From Rapana venosa (Eukaryota > Mollusca > Gastropoda > Neogastropoda > Muricidae), in contig CM054144.1 in assembly GCA_028751875.1 (NCBI GenBank), positions 212,266 through 276,265 of the forward strand: a stretch of 64,000 nt of DNA. Reading direction: 5' to 3'. Shown in pieces: positions 1-12,438 of the stretch. The first letter of the stretch is position 1. Each line of letters begins with the position of its first letter. The notes under the pieces were generated by a model. The model had not been told where the DNA came from. It did no database searches and saw only the letters and a program-made list of their open reading frames with translations. Made by a program: the position numbers and the translations under genes.

Positions 1-50
1 TTCAGTATTTAAAATCGATAAAAGGGTGTGCTCTTGTTATTGCTCTGAGT

Positions 51-616
51 TTGTTCGTGTGCAAACATGTGCATAGTGTGTTTGTGTGCAAACATGTGCA
101 TAGTGTGTTTATGTGCAAGCATGTGCATAGTGTGTTTGCGTGCAAGCATGTGCATAGTGTGTTTGTGTGCAAGTATGTGCATAGTGTGTTTGTGTGCAAG
201 TATGTGCATAGTGTGTTTGTGTGCAAGCATGTGCATAGTGTGTTTGTGTGCAAGCATGTGCATAGTGTGTTTGTGTGCAAGTATGTGCATAGTGTGTTTG
301 TGTGCAAGCATGTGCATAGTGTGTTTGTGTGCAAGTATGTGCATAGTGTGTTTGTGTGCAAGTATGTGCATAGTGTGTTTGTGTGCAAGTATGTGCATAG
401 TGTGTTTGTGTGCAAGTATGTGCATAGTGTGTTTGTGTGCAAGTATGTGCATAGTGTGTTTGTGTGCAAGTATGTGCATAGTGTGTTTGTGTGCAAGTAT
501 GTGCATAGTGTGTTTGTGTGCAAGCATGTGCATAGTGTGTTTGTGTGCAAGTATGTGCATAGTGTGTTTGTGTGCAAGCATGTGCATAGTGTGTTTGTGT
601 GCAAGTATGTGCATAG
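51..616. repeat. 27-bp minisatellite, left block
   Basis: About 21 tandem copies of a 27-bp unit built on GTGCATAGTGTGTTTGTGTG followed by CAAGYAT. The main variation is C/T at one site (CAAGCATG or CAAGTATG). Because 27 is divisible by 3, all frames stay open on both strands, so the long Cys/Val/His-rich frames here are repeat readings and not genes. The same unit resumes at 1638 after a LINE insertion. Confidence 0.95.
609..616. repeat. Putative target-site duplication, left copy
   Basis: GTGCATAG immediately precedes the LINE body and is repeated immediately after it at 1638-1645. In both places it is part of the 27-bp minisatellite. This is what an insertion into the array with an 8-bp duplication would leave, although a repeat target makes the exact length ambiguous. 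Confidence 0.6.
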
Positions 617-1637
617 TCGAAGCACTTTTTGCTGATGACTGTGCTCTCATGGCACACAAAGAGTCTGACCTACAGCTCATCACAGATAAGTTTGCAGAAG
701 CCTCTCGCCTTTTTGGGCTCACTATCGGCCTCGGCAAGACAGAGGTACTATTTCAGCCAGCGCCTGCTTCAGCCGCCCCTCCCCCCTCTATCTCCATTGA
801 GGGCACCCAGCTAAAGATAGTGGATGATTTCAGGTACCTCGGCAGTACCATCAGCAGTGATAACACCCTGGATAAAGAGATCAACGCTAGGATCTGCAAG
901 GCCAGTCAAGCTCTTGGTCGCCTCCGAGCTCGTGTCTTGAACCAGCACAACATCCAGCTTTCCACAAAGCTCAAGGTGTACAGAGCCGTCGTCCTCACCA
1001 GCCTACTCTATGGATGCGAGACATGGACGGTGTACAAAAGACACTGGAAGCAGCTGGAGAAGTTTCACATGAGAAGCCTGCGGTCAATTATGAACATCCA
1101 CTGGCAAGACCGGATCACAAACCTCGAAGTCCTGGACAGAGCTGGGATGACCAGCATCGAGGCCATGATCCTGAAAGCCCAGCTTCGATGGGTTGGTCAC
1201 GTGATCCGGATGGACGACCAAAGGCTGCCTAAGCAGCTCATGTATGGCGAACTGACCTTGGGAAAGCGGAACCAGGGCAGACACACGCAAAAGATTCAAG
1301 GACTGCGTGAATGTCCAACATCAAACACGCTGACATCCCTCCCAAACAGCTGGAGCTGAATGCTATGGACAGACCAGGCTGGCGCGCCCTAACCATCCGG
1401 GCGCATGACAACTTCGAGGAGAAGAGGCGAGCTGATGTGACTGCAGCACGAGCTAGGAGAAAGGCGTCAACCACCAACCCTGAACCCCCCGGACAGTTTC
1501 CTTGCCCCCACTGCACCCGCGTCTGCCTATCACGGATTGGCTTAACCAGCCATCTCCGTGCCCACATAAGACAAAGACTCAACACATGAGGACAGTCATC
1601 ATCGGATCGATGGACGACCAAGAGAGAGAAGAGAGAC
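617..1637 (+). mobile_element. 5'-truncated RTE-like LINE inserted in a minisatellite
   Basis: The body begins just before the FADD box of a reverse transcriptase and ends in a short AGAGAG-type tail at about 1620-1637. The same 27-bp minisatellite lies on both sides. Loss of the 5' part with an intact 3' end is the normal product of target-primed reverse transcription. Assignment to the RTE/BovB-like group rests on the C-terminal reverse-transcriptase pattern (YLGS, YGCETW, QLRWVGHV) and is inference. Confidence 0.8.
619..1589 (+). pseudogene. Reverse transcriptase C-terminal part, RTE-like LINE, frameshifted
   Basis: The first frame runs 619-1359 and starts at EALFADDCALMA, which contains the polymerase FADD catalytic motif. 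It continues through a YLGSTIS segment, a thumb region with LLYGCETW, and a QLRWVGHVIRMDD segment. The frame is lost near 1290-1311 by one or probably two small indels and resumes at 1311-1589. The second part carries a C2H2-like finger, C-x2-C-x12-H-x3-H, at residues 65-85 counted from the ATG at 1311 (about 1503-1565). The finger and palm motifs upstream of FADD are missing through 5' truncation. The frame is open leftwards into the minisatellite only by chance of the 27-bp period. It cannot encode an active enzyme. The clade is less certain than the reverse-transcriptase identity. Confidence 0.85.
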
Positions 1638-1852
1638 GTGCATAGTGTGTTTGTGTGCAAGTATGTGCATAGTGTGATTTTGTGCAAGTATGTGCATTGT
1701 GTGTTTGTGTGCAAGCATGTGCATAGTGTGATTGTGTGCAAGTATGTGCATAGTGTGTTTGTGTGCAAGTATGTGCATAGTGTGTTTGTGTGCAAGCATG
1801 TGCATAGTGTGTTTGTGTGCAAGTATGTGCATAGTGTGTTTCTGTGCACAGT
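1638..1852. repeat. 27-bp minisatellite, right block
   Basis: About eight copies of the same 27-bp unit as at 51-616. Unit variants such as GTGATTTTGTG and GTGCATTGTG are more common than in the left block. It starts directly after the LINE tail. Confidence 0.95.
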
Positions 1853-2212
1853 AACAAGGGTTCATGCGATAAAAAGAGAATTGAATCCAAAACGAACTTG
1901 TGATCTTCTTCATGTACAAATCTGACTGATATTATTCTTATGCTCCATCCGTTTTCAAACCATGTCTCAGCATTACTTTCCATAGAAAATGTTAGGGTTT
2001 TTATTTGTTTTTTTCTGTTGTTCGTGGATGATGTTTCCAAATCTTCAAAGGAAGACGCAGTGTTTTTTTGGTTTTGTTTTGTTTTGTTGTGTTTTGTGTG
2101 TTTTAACAAAATGATTTTTTACAATGTAAGCATGTGACCAGAAGTCTCAGATTGAGTCTCTAAGTGAATGTTGTCAAAGCCAGCCTATCCATTAGTCAGT
2201 GAGTTGTTCAAC
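1853..2212. other. AT-rich stretch without a recognised gene
   Basis: Low-GC sequence with a T-rich GTTTTGTTTTG run at about 2065-2100. No coding motif or repeat family recognised. Confidence 0.5.
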
Positions 2213-2227
2213 AGCTCTCTCTCTCTT

Positions 2228-2317
<90 letters not shown>

Positions 2318-2348
2318 CTCTGTATATATATATATATATATATATATT
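2213..2348. repeat. (CT)n then (TA)n compound microsatellite
   Basis: An almost pure CT run to about 2321 is followed directly by about 12 TA units. The reading frames across it (Leu-Ser, Arg-Glu, Tyr-Ile) are repeat readings. Confidence 0.95.
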
Positions 2349-2732
2349 TTAGCATTGGGTAGACTTGCTTTATAGTCACTCCTGATGTTATATGTATCAG
2401 TTGATCTTAGTGTTATACGTGTTGATGATCACTTGGTTTTCTAATTTAATCAAAATGAGCAATGTAGTATGAAGACTTACATCAGGTTTAACAAGATAAT
2501 GTAAACAGCAACGTTAATGGCGCTAGTCTTATCCACGAGGTGTTACACTGCCTGGCATACCATGCTGCATCGTTGTGGTAATACCACACACTCGCGTTAT
2601 TTGCTGTACCAAGGAGTTAGCAGGAGGTCGTTTCCCCTTCATGAAGATCAAGTACATCTCATGGCTGGCTATTGGTCATGCGTTTGTTTTCCCTATGTCC
2701 GTGTATGCCAGCATGTTTCTTTGGGACCTGTC
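2349..2732. other. No recognised feature
   Basis: Mixed-composition sequence with short open frames only. Nothing recognisable as a gene, RNA or mobile element. Confidence 0.5.
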
Positions 2733-2825
<93 letters not shown>

Positions 2826-2830
2826 TGTGA
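2733..2830. repeat. (GT)n microsatellite
   Basis: About 45 uninterrupted GT units, with one GAGTG variant at the right end. Confidence 0.95.
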
Positions 2831-2965
2831 CTATTTTCTTTCTTCGCTGTTTTCTTCATTACAATCTTTCGGTTTAATGTTTTCTTTGTTCGTGATTTTT
2901 TTATTTTTTTATTTGCTTTAAAAATGCTCGGCTGATGTCGGAGAAATCCAGAAATATCGAAAACC

Positions 2966-3422
2966 ACGTTTGTTTGTTTGTTGTGGGTTTGTTTGTTTGT
3001 TTGTTTGTTGTGGGTTTGTTTGTTTGTTGTGGGTTTGTTTGTTGTGGGTTTGTTTGTTTGTTGTGGGTTTGTTTGTTGTGGGTTTGTTTGTTTGTTGTGG
3101 GTTTGTTTGTTTGTTGTGGGTTAGTTTGTTTGTTGTGGGCTGGTTTGTTTGTTGTGGGTTGTTTTGTTTGTTGTGGGTTGTTTTGTTTGTTGTGAGTTGT
3201 TTTGTTTGTTGTGGGTTCTTTTGTTTGTTGTGGGTTTGTTGTTGTAGGTTTGTTTGTTGTTGTAGGTTTGCTTGTTTGTTGTGGGTTTGTTTGTTTGTTG
3301 TGGGCTGGTTTGTTTGTTGTTGTAGGTTTGCTTGTTTGTTGTGGGTTTGTTTGTTTGTTGTGGGCTGGTTTGTTTGTTGTTGTAGGTTTGTTTGTTTGTT
3401 GTGGGCTGGTTTGTTGTTGTTT
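2966..3422. repeat. GTTT/TTGTGGG minisatellite
   Basis: Degenerate tandem array alternating TTTG units with TTGTGGG or TTGTAGG. Later copies form a higher-order unit containing TTGTTGTAGG and GGGCTGG. The open frames on both strands are repeat readings. Confidence 0.9.
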
Positions 3423-3614
3423 TTACCTTCCCTGGGGTTAGCTTGGATAACGCCAAACGCCGTATCGATTATTCCGCTGCCTGTTTGAGATTCACATTTA
3501 CTCCGCCATGTCCCTACCCTCCCCCCTCCCCATACCACTAAAACTTAACCCGCCAAAAGGGAAGCAACAGATCAGGCATTCATTCTCTTTGGGTTTCTGC
3601 CTGCTGGGCTGGCT

Positions 3615-3957
3615 TTGTGGACAGGAGATCGCTGGTCTACAGGTAACGCGCCAGTCTAGAAAGCGAAAAGTCCGGGTCGGAAGTATGCGGTGGTTCGAAT
3701 CCCGTTTGGACCCGAAACTTTTCCCCCATCCATCATACCATGAGTGGTGGTCTCGATGCTAGTCTTTCGGATAAGACGATAAACCGGAGGTCCCGTGTGT
3801 TCCACAAAATTGTTTAGCGCACGAAAAACAACCCACGGAAACAAGAGAGTTGTCCCTGGCAAAATTCTGAGGAAAATGCCACTCTGATAGGGAAACAAAT
3901 ACAGTTACAGACAGAAGAAAGAAAAACAATGGGTGGTGCTGCTCTTGTGGCGACGTA
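3615..3957 (+). mobile_element. tRNA-derived SINE with conserved central domain, copy 1
   Basis: A tRNA-like head lies at about 3620-3712, with an A-box-like TGGTCTACAGG and a B box GGTTCGAATCC. It is followed by a body containing CTAGTCTTTCGGATAAGACG, a TAAACCGGAGGTCCCGTGTG segment and GTTGTCCCTGG. A second copy with the same order lies at 17016-17420, so this is a family and not a tRNA gene. The body motif resembles conserved central domains known from animal SINEs; I cannot name the exact family. The 3' end stops at GGCGACG, where the 8-kb satellite begins, so the copy is truncated. Confidence 0.8.
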
Positions 3958-6900
3958 CATTTCTTTAGAAACAGACAAACAAACAACTATATTTCTTTAG
4001 AAACATACAAGCAAACAACTCCATTTCTTTAGAAACAGACAAACAAACAACTCCATTTCTTTAGAAACAGACAAACAAACAACTCCATTTCTTTAGAAAC
4101 ACAGAAACAAACAACTCCATTTCTTTAGAAACAAGAAAACACAACAAAATATTTCTTTAGAAACACAGAAAAACAAACAACCCATTTTTTAGAAACACAG
4201 ACAAACAACAACTCCATTCTTTAGAAAACAAAAACAACCTCATTTCTTTTGAAAAAACAAAAAAACTCATTTTTTAAAAAACACAGACAAAAAAACAATA
4301 TTTCTTTATAAACAGGAAAAACAAACAACATCATTTCTTTAGAAACCAAACAAAAAACAACCATTTCTTTAGAAACACAGACAAACAAAAACTCCATTTC
4401 TTTAAAAAACACAAACAACACAACTCCATTTTTTAGAAAACAGACAAACAAAACAACTCCATTTCTTTAAAACAGGAAAACAAAAAAACTAATTTCTTTA
4501 GAAACACAAACAAAACCATTTCTTTAGAAACACAGAAAAAAACAATCCATTTCTTTAGAAAAAAACAAACAAACAACTCCATTTTCTTAGAAACAAAAAA
4601 ACAAACAACTCCATTTCTTTAGAAACAGGACAAAACAACTCATTTTTTAGAAAAACAGCAAACAAAAAAACTATTTCTTAGAAACACAACAAACAAACAA
4701 CTCCATTTCTTTAGAAACACAGACAAACAAACAACTCCATTTCTTAAAAAACACAAAAAAAAACAATTTCATTTTTTAGAAACACAGACAAACAACTCCA
4801 TTTCTTTAGAAACACAGACAAAAAAACAAACTCATTCTTTAGAAACACAAACAACAAAAAACCCCATTTCTTTAGAAACACAGACAAACAAACAACCATT
4901 TCTTTAGAAACACAGAAAACAAAAATTTCATTTTTAGAAACACAGACAAACAACTCCATTTCTTTAGAAAAAGACAAACAACAACTCATTTCTTTAGAAA
5001 CAAAAACAAAAAACCCCTTTCTTTGTTTAAAACACAGACAAACAAACAACCATTTCTTTAGAAAACAACAAACAAACATTTTCTTTAGAAACCCCAACAA
5101 ACAAATACAACTCCATTTCTTTAGAAAAAAACAATACATTTCTTTAGAACACAAACAATTCATTTGTTTAGAAACACAGACAAACAAACAACTCCATTTC
5201 TTTAGAAACACAAACAAACAATTACATTTCTTAAGAAACAGACAAACAAACAAACAACTCCATTTCTTTAGAAACACAAACAACTCCATTTCTTTATAAA
5301 CAAGGAAAACAAACAACTCGATTTCTTTAGAAACACAAACAACCTCATTTCTTTAGAAACACAGACAAACAAACAACTCCATTTCTTTTAGAAACACAAA
5401 CAACTTCATTTTTTTAAGAATAACAGACAAAAAAAACAAAAAACCCCATTTCTTTAGAAACACAAACAACTCCTTTCTTTAAAGAAAACAGACAAACAAA
5501 CAACTCCATTTCTTTAGAAACAACAAAACAACTCCATTTCTTTAAAAAACCAGACAAACAAACAATCATTTCTTTAGAAAACCACAAACAACTCATTTTT
5601 TAAAAACAGAAAAACAAACAACTCATTTCTTTAAAACACAGACAAAAACTACATTTCTTAAAACAGACAAAAAACAATCCATTTCTTTAGAAAAAACAGA
5701 CAAACACTCCATTTCTTTGAAAAAGCAAACAAACAACTCCATTTTTAGAACACAAAAAACCAAAAAAACAACTACATTTCCCTTAAGAACAAGACAAAAA
5801 ACAACTCCATTTCTTTAAAAAACACAGACAAAAACTACATTTCTTAAGAAAAAAAAAAACAAAAAAAAAAACAGACAAACAAACAACTACATTTCTTAGA
5901 ACCAAAACAAACAAACAATCCATTTCTTTAAAACACAACAAACAACTCATTTCTTTAGAAAAAACAGAAACAAACAACTCCATTCTTTAAAAACACAACA
6001 AACAAATCCATTCTTTAAAAAACCAAACAAACAAACAATCCATTTCTTTAGAAAAAAGACAAACAACTCCATTTTTTAGAAACACAGACAAACAAACAAT
6101 CCATTTCTTTAGAAACACAAAAACAAACAACTCCATTTCTTTAAAAAACACAGACAACAACTCCATTTCTTTAGAAAACACAGACAAACAAACAACTCCA
6201 TTTCTTTAGAAACACAGAAAAAACAAACAACTCCATTTCTTTAGAAACACAGACAAACAACCCCCATTTTTTAGAAACACAGACAAACAAACAATCCATT
6301 TCTTTAGAAACACAGAACAAACAAATCCTTTTCTTAGAAACACAGAAAAAACAAAAAACTCCATTTCTTAAGAAACACAAACAAACAAACAACTCCATTT
6401 CTTTAGAAACACAAACAAACAACTCCATTTCTTTAGAAACACAGACAAACAAACAACTCCATTTCTTTAGAAACACAGACAAACAAACAACTCCATTTCT
6501 TTAGAAACACAAACAAACAACTCCATTTCTTTAGAAACACAGACAAACAAACAACTCCATTTCTTTAGAAACACAGACAAACAACTCCATTTCTTTAGAA
6601 ACACAGACAAAAAAACAACCCATTTCTTTAGAAACACAAACAAAAACTCCATTTCTTTAGAAACAAAAAACAAACAACTCCATTTCTTTAGAAACACAGA
6701 CAAAACAACTACCTTTTTCTTTAGAAACACAACAAAAACAACTCCATTTTTTTTAGAAACACAGACAAACAAAAAAACTCCTTTTTTAGAAACCAGCAAA
6801 AAAAATCCATTTCTTTGGGAAACACAGACAAACAAACAACTCATTTCTTTAGAAACACGAACAAACACAACCCATTTTTTTTAGAAACACAGACAAAAAC

Positions 6901-9900
6901 AACTCCATTTCTTAAAAACACAAACAAACAACCCATTTCTTTAGAAACAGACAAAAACAACCATTTTTTAGAACACAGACAAACAACACGCCATTTCTTT
7001 AGAAACACAGACAAACAAACAATCCATTTCTTTAGAAACACAACAAACAACCCATTTCTTGAAACAAGACAAACAAACACATTTCTTTAGAAACACAGAC
7101 AAACAACTCCATTTCTTTAGAAACACAGACAAACAAACAACTCCATTTCTTTAGAAACACAGACAAACAACTACATTTCTTAAGAAACAGACAAACAAAC
7201 AAATCCATTTCTTTAGAAACACAGACAAACAACTCCATTTCTTTAGAAAAACAGACAAACAACTCCATTTCTTTAGAAACACAGAAAAACAAAAAATCAT
7301 TTCTTAAACCAAAACAAACAACTCCATTTCTTTAGAAAACACAGACAAACAACCCCATTTCTTTAGAAACACAGAAAACAAACAACTCCTTTTTCTTTAG
7401 AAACACAGACAAACTAACAACCCTTTTTCCTTTAGAAACAAACAAACAAACAACCCATTTCTTTAGAACAAGACAAACAACAACTCCATTTCTTTAGAAA
7501 CACAGACAAAAAAAACATCCATTTTTTAGAAACACAGACAAACAAACAACTCATTTTTTAAAAAAAGAAAAAAACAACCATTCTAAAAACAGCAAAACAA
7601 CTCCTTCTTTTCTTTACAAAAAGACAAACAACTCCATTTCTTTAGAAACACAAACAAACAAACAAATCCATTTCTTTAGAAACACAGACAAACAAACAAC
7701 TCCATTTCTTTAGAAACACAGACAAACAAACAACTCCATTTCTTTAGAAACACAGACAAACAACTCCATTTCTTTAGAAACACAGACAAACAACTCCATT
7801 TCTTTAGAAACACAGACAAACAAACAACTCCATTTCTTTAGAAACACAGACAAACAAACAACTCCATTTCTTTAGAAACACAGACAAACAACTGCATTTC
7901 TTTAGAAACACAGACAAACACACAACTCCATTTTTTGATACACAGACAAACAAAAAACTTCCATTTCTTTAGAAACACAGACAAACAAACAACCCCATTT
8001 TTTAGAAACACAGACAAACAAAAACCCCCATTTTTTTAGAAACAAACAAAACACAACTCCATTTCTTTAGAAACCAGACAAACCCCAAAACTCCATTTCT
8101 TTAGAAACACAGACAAACAAACAACTCCATTTCTTTAGAAACACACAAACAAACAACTCCCATTTCTTTGGGAAACACAGACAAACAAACAACTCCATTT
8201 CTTTAGAAACACAAACAAACAACTCATTTCTTTAAAACACAGAAAAAACAACCCATTTCTTTAGAAACAGGAAAAAACAAAACAACTCCATTTCTTTAGA
8301 AACACAAAAAAAACAACTCCATTTCTTTAGAAAACACAGACAAACAACTCCATTTTTTTTAGAAACACAGACAAACAACTCCATTTCTTTAGAAACACAG
8401 ACAAACAACTCCATTTCTTTAGAAACAGACAAACAGACAAACAACTACATTTCTTTAGAAACACAGACAAACAACTCCATTTCTTTAGAAACACAGACAA
8501 ACAAACAACTCCATTTCTTTAGAAACACAGACAAACAACTCCATTTCTTTAGAAAACAAAAACCCAACAACAACCCATTTCTTTAGAAACACAGACAACA
8601 AACAACTCCATTTTTTTTAGAAACACAGACAAACAAACAAACTCCATTTTTTTAGAAACACAGACAAAAAAACAACTACATTTCTTTAGTAACACAGACA
8701 AAACAGCTCCATTTCTTAAGAACAGAAAACAACAAACAACTCCTTTTTCTTAAAACACAGACAAACAAACACTCCTTTTTTAGAACCAGACAACAACAAC
8801 TCCATTCCTTAGAAACACAGACAACACTCCATTTCTTAGAAACCAGACAACAAACACTCTTTCTTTAGTACACGACAAACACTCCTTTCTTTAGAAACAG
8901 ACAACAGACAAACAACTACATTTGTTTAGAAATAGACAAACAATCCATTTTTTTAGAAACAGAAAAAACATACAACTACAATTCTCTAGAACAGACAACA
9001 ACTACATTTCTTTAGTAACACAGACAAACAACTCCATTTCTTTAGAAACACAGACAAAACAAACAACTCATTCTTAGAAACACAGAAAAACAAAAAAACT
9101 CCATTTCTTTAGAAATACAGACAAACAAGCAACTCCATTTCTTTAGAAACACAGACAAACAAACAACTCCATTTCTTTAAAAAACACAGACAACAAACAA
9201 CAACTTTCTTTAAAAACACAGACAAACATAAAACCCTCATTCTTTAGAAAGAGACAAACAACTAATATCTTTAGAAACACCAAAAACTTCTTTGTTTAGA
9301 AACACAGAAAAAACAAACAACTCCATTTCTTTATAAACAAGGAAAAAAAACAACCAATTTCTTTAGAAACACAAAAACCTCATTTCTTTAGAAACACAGA
9401 CAAACAAACAACTGCATTTCTTTAGAAACACAAACAAACAAACAACTCCATTTCTTTAGAAACACAGACAAACAAACAACAACATTTCTTTAGAAACAGA
9501 CAAACAAATAACTCCATTTCTTTAGAAATACAGACAAACAAGCAACTCCATTTCTTTAGAAACACAAACAAACAAACAACTCCATTTCTTTAGAAACACA
9601 GACAACAAACAACAACATTTCTTTAGAAACACAGACAAACATACAACTCCATTTCTTTAGAAAGAGACAAACAACTACATATCTTTAGAAACACAAACAA
9701 CTTCATTTGTTTAGAAACACAGACAAACAAACAACTCCATTTCTTTATAAACAAGGAAAACAAACAACTCAATTTCTTTAGAAACACAAACAACCTCATT
9801 TCTTTAGAAACACAGACAAACAAACAACTCCATTTCTTTAGAAACACAGACAAACAAACAACTCCATTTCTTTAGAAACACAGACAAACAAACAACTACA

Positions 9901-12003
9901 TTTCTTTAGTAACACAAACAAACAACTCCAGTTCTATAGAAACACAGACAAACAAACAACTCCATTTCTTTAGAAACACAGACAAACAAACAACTACATT
10001 TCTTTAGTAACACAGACAAACAGCTCCATTTCTTAAGAAACAGACAAACAAACAAACAACTACATTTCTTTAGAAACAGACAAACAACTCCATTTCTTTA
10101 GAAACACAGACAAACAAACAACTCCATTTCTTTAGAAACAGACAAACAACTCCATTTCTTTAGAAACACAGACAAACAAACAACTCCATTTCTTTAGAAA
10201 CACAGACAAACAAACAACTTCATTTCTTTAGTAACACAGACAAACAACTCCATTTCTTAAGAAACAGACAAACAAACAAACAACTCCATTTCTTTAGAAA
10301 CAGACAAACAAACAACTACATTTCTTTAGTAACACAGACAAACAACTCCATTTCTTAAGAAACAGACAAACAGACAAACAACTACATTTGTTTAGAAATA
10401 GACAAACATACAACTCCATTTCTTTAGAAACAGACAAACATACAACTACAATTCTCTAAAAACAGACAAACAAACAACTACATTTCTTTAGAAAGACAGA
10501 CAAACAACTCAATTTCTTTAGTAACACAGACAAGCAACTCCATTTGTTTAGTAACACAGACAAACAACTCCATTTCTTCAGTAACACAGACAAACAACTC
10601 CATTTCTTTAGAAACACAGACAAACAAACAACTGCATTTCTTTAGAAACACAACAAACACAAACAACTCATTTCTTTAGAAACACAGACAAAAAACAACT
10701 ACATTTCTTTAAAAAACAGACAAACAAATAACTCCATTTCTTTAGAAATACAGACAAACAAGAAACTCCATTTCTTTAGAAACACAAACAAACAAAAAAA
10801 CTCCATTTCTTTAGAAACACAGACAACAACAACAAACATTTCTTTTAGAAACCAGACAAACATACAACCCCATTTCTTTAGAAAGAGACAAACAACAAAT
10901 ATCTTTAGAAACCCAAAACAATTCATTTGTTTAGAAAACAGACAAACAAACAACTCCATTCTTTATAAAACAAGGAAAACAAAATCCATTTCTTTAGAAA
11001 ACACAGACAAACAAACAACTCCATTTCTTTAGAAACACAGACAAACAAACAACTCCATTTCTTTAGAAACACAGACAAACAAACAACTACATTTCTTTAG
11101 TAACACAGACAAACAGCTCCATTTCTTAAGAAACAGACAAACAAACAAACAACTACATTTCTTTAGAAACAGACAAACAACTCCATTTCTTTAGAAACAG
11201 ACAAACAACTCCATTTCTTTAGTAACACAGACAAACAGCTCCATTTCTTAAGAAACAGACAAACAAACAAACAACTCCATTTCTTTAGAAACAGACAAAC
11301 AAACAAACAACTACATTTCTTTAGAAACAGACAAACAACTCCATTTCTTTAGAAACAGACAAACAACTCCATTTCTGTAGAAACACAGACAAACAAACAA
11401 CTCCATTTCTGTAGAAACACAGACAAACAAACAACTCCATTTCTTTAGAAACACAGACAAACAAATCCATTTCTTTAGAAACACAGACAAACAAATCCAT
11501 TTCTTTAGAAACACAGACAAACAAACAACTCCATTTCTTTAGAAACACAGACAAACAAACAACTCCATTTCTTTAGAAACACAGACAAACAGCTCCATTT
11601 CTTAAGAAACACAAACAAACAAACAACTCCATTTCTTTAGAAACACAGACAAACAAACAACTCCATTTCTTTAGAAACACAAACAAACAAACAACTCCAT
11701 TTCTTTAGAAACACAAACAAACAAACTCAAATTTCTTAGAAACACAGACAAACAACTCCATTTCTTTAGAAACACAAACAAACAAACAACTCCATTTCTT
11801 TAGAAACAGACAAACAAACAACAACATTTCTTTAGAAACAGACAAACAAACAACAACATTTCTTTAGAAATAGACAAACAAACAACTACATTTCTTTAGA
11901 AACAGACAAACAAACAACTACATTTCTTTAGAAACAGACAAACAAACAACTACATTTCTTTAGAAATAGACAAACAAACACCTACATTTCTTTAGAAACA
12001 CAG
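3958..12003. repeat. 8-kb satellite array, unit about 33 bp
   Basis: Tandem array built on AACTCCATTTCTTTAGAAAC followed by ACAGACAAACAAAC, with the CAAA part present once or more, giving units of about 29 to 38 bp and roughly 240 copies. Variants include TTTCTTAAG, TTTCTTTAGT and TTTGTTTAG. Higher-order blocks recur, for example similar variant orders at about 9.4-9.9 and 10.6-11.1 kb. From about 4.1 to 9.3 kb the units carry many single-base indels; from about 9.4 to 12 kb they are much cleaner. The numerous minus-strand frames rich in KEMELFVC are repeat readings. Confidence 0.97.
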
Positions 12004-12005
12004 AA

Positions 12006-12107
12006 CTGTGGACCCTGAGGTGTAGCAGACTTATTTCCCCAAGGGAGCTGCTGTGGACCCTGAGGTGTAGCAGACTTATTTCCCCAAGGGAGCTGCTGTG
12101 GACCCTG
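12006..12107. repeat. 45-bp direct repeat, about 2.3 copies
   Basis: The unit begins CTGTGGACCCTGAGGTGTAG and ends CAAGGGAGCTG, with copies at 12006 and 12051 and a partial third copy. It abuts the end of the 8-kb satellite. Confidence 0.9.
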
Positions 12108-12371
12108 CATAATTATAGCAGCACCAGCAGCCGAGAGCCTGGCAATGCCTTCAAGCTTCTCTGTGTGAATAGCCTTCATGATGTGTCACATAATTATCAC
12201 TACACACAGGTTTGTAGGAATCTAATTATGTTAAAATGTGGCCATAATAGAATATGTCTGAATGTGTCACCAACCACATAACCAATGTGTATGATTACAC
12301 AACATGGTTGTGTATACTTTGGTGTTTAGTTTGGTGGTGTGGCCACGTGGCAATGACTGCACTGCACTGGC
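12108..12371. other. No recognised feature
   Basis: Ordinary mixed sequence between the satellite edge and a CA microsatellite. Nothing recognised. Confidence 0.5.
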
Positions 12372-12374
12372 ACA

Positions 12375-12419
<45 letters not shown>

Positions 12420-12438
12420 CACACACACACACACACCG
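12372..12438. repeat. (CA)n microsatellite
   Basis: CA repeat with one AACA interruption near 12418. Confidence 0.95.

Noticed and set aside
51..657. Long open frames of Cys/Val/His-rich repeats on both strands
   Set aside because: The 27-bp unit is a multiple of three, so all frames stay open. There is no start context, and composition is entirely that of the repeat.
1311..1589. Zinc-finger host gene
   Set aside because: The C2H2-like finger directly continues the LINE reverse-transcriptase C-terminus after a frameshift, so it is part of the LINE.
2923..3441. Gln/Asn/Thr-rich prion-like protein on the minus strand
   Set aside because: It is the complement of the GTTT/TTGTGGG minisatellite.
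3627..3712. Functional tRNA gene
   Set aside because: A and B boxes are present, but the same head plus body recurs at 17016, and the acceptor stem and anticodon arm cannot be built. It is a SINE head.
3985..11560. Many minus-strand proteins with KEMELFVC repeats
   Set aside because: They are translations of the 33-bp satellite and end wherever a unit has an indel.
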